Shown here: piece by piece, positions 5,317 through 5,718 of the stretch
Numbering within the stretch: position 1 is the first letter of the stretch
Layout of the letters: every line of letters begins with the position of its first letter
DNA from: Dictyoglomaceae bacterium
Lineage (GTDB): Bacteria > Dictyoglomota > Dictyoglomia > Dictyoglomales > Dictyoglomaceae
Reading direction: 5' to 3'
Length of the DNA: 5,718 nt
Assembly: GCA_026417425.1 (NCBI GenBank)
Contig: JAOADF010000016.1
Span: 1-5,718, forward strand
The notes under the pieces: model-generated
What the model saw: only the letters and a program-made list of their open reading frames with translations
Told to the model about the DNA's origin: nothing
The model's database searches: none
Made by a program: the position numbers and the translations under genes

Positions 5317-5718
5317 ATGAATAGAACAAATTGGTGGGATAGGAAACCAAGTCTTATTGTTTATCCTGAAATTAACATTATAAACGAAGGGATAGATGAA
5401 AAAGAACTATCCTATATAAGAAATTATTTTAATGAATTTTATTTAACTCTTTCTGAATATTTTCGTGAATATGAAAGTAAGGTTTATATTTATGGGGAAA
5501 ACTCTTTAGAATTTAAAGATGGTCTTGATGTACCCTTTGGAATTATTTTAAATCCTGTATTATTAGGGGGAATCTCAGAAGAGATTTTAATTTCATCAAA
5601 GGATGAAGATGAAGTATTCTATCAGACTTTAAGGGAAAAACTGCCTGAAATTTATCCTCCCTTAGGGATTTCTATTGGAAGAGATCTTTTAAAAATATCT
5701 CCATCTCCTCATCCTAAT
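5317..5718 (+). CDS. Unrecognised protein, N-terminal 134 residues (cut by window end)
   Basis: An open frame from ATG at 5317 to the window edge. GAGGAG at 5306-5311 ends five bases before the start, and the gap to the FecR-domain gene is only 14 bp, so it is the second gene of that operon. The 134 visible residues start MNRTNWWDRKP and contain no signal peptide or membrane helix. They alternate beta-like hydrophobic stretches (LIVYPEINII, KVYIYG, GIILNPVLL, EEILISS) with acidic stretches (SKDEDEVF) and end in SPSPHPN. The protein is probably cytoplasmic and acidic. I do not recognise the family and assign no function. Codon use looks like the neighbours. The C-terminal part outside the window may hold the diagnostic domain. 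Confidence 0.8.
   Translation, partial: MNRTNWWDRKPSLIVYPEINIINEGIDEKELSYIRNYFNEFYLTLSEYFREYESKVYIYGENSLEFKDGLDVPFGIILNPVLLGGISEEILISSKDEDEVFYQTLREKLPEIYPPLGISIGRDLLKISPSPHPN

Noticed and set aside
1..5718. Mobile element, phage, CRISPR array, toxin-antitoxin or tRNA genes
   Set aside because: No transposase, regularly spaced repeats, terminal inverted repeats, tRNA cloverleaf or paired small genes of that type were seen, and codon style is uniform across the window.

Overview
The window comes from a low-GC (by eye about one third G+C), Shine-Dalgarno-using bacterium. Protein style is rich in Lys, Glu and Ile, genes are tightly packed, and there is a stand-alone glutamate-synthase FMN domain of the kind found in anaerobic thermophiles. 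This suggests a thermophilic anaerobe; Dictyoglomus is my best guess from protein character, with Thermotogae or thermophilic Firmicutes as alternatives. No database search was possible. I see no mobile element, CRISPR array, tRNA or rRNA.

Left part (1-1285): the 3' end of a nitroreductase-family gene on the plus strand runs into a convergent minus-strand patatin-like phospholipase gene, and the two stop codons overlap in one TTAA. The 145-bp gap upstream of the patatin gene carries two divergent sigma70-type promoters. The patatin promoter sits so close to its ATG, with no Shine-Dalgarno, that the mRNA is predicted to be leaderless. The other promoter drives the glutamate-synthase-like gene, which has a strong Shine-Dalgarno.

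Middle (1286-4524): the monocistronic FMN-binding glutamate-synthase-domain gene ends at a strong hairpin that can act as a terminator in both directions. Facing it is a three-gene minus-strand operon: a PrsW-type intramembrane protease, then a HAD-family hydrolase whose Shine-Dalgarno contains the prsW stop codon, then a 71-residue two-helix membrane protein starting with GTG. The prsW-like gene is also predicted to be leaderless or nearly so.

Right part (4525-5718): a 79-bp divergent region, in which the two candidate -35 elements overlap, separates prsW from a plus-strand operon. That operon encodes an exported FecR-domain protein and, 14 bp downstream, an unrecognised protein cut by the window end. 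A membrane protease and an envelope FecR-domain protein transcribed back to back is the most suggestive context here. No sigma or anti-sigma factor lies in the window, so a signalling link is only a hypothesis. Overall this looks like ordinary chromosomal sequence with some neat regulatory architecture, and I do not see convincing evidence of a new system.
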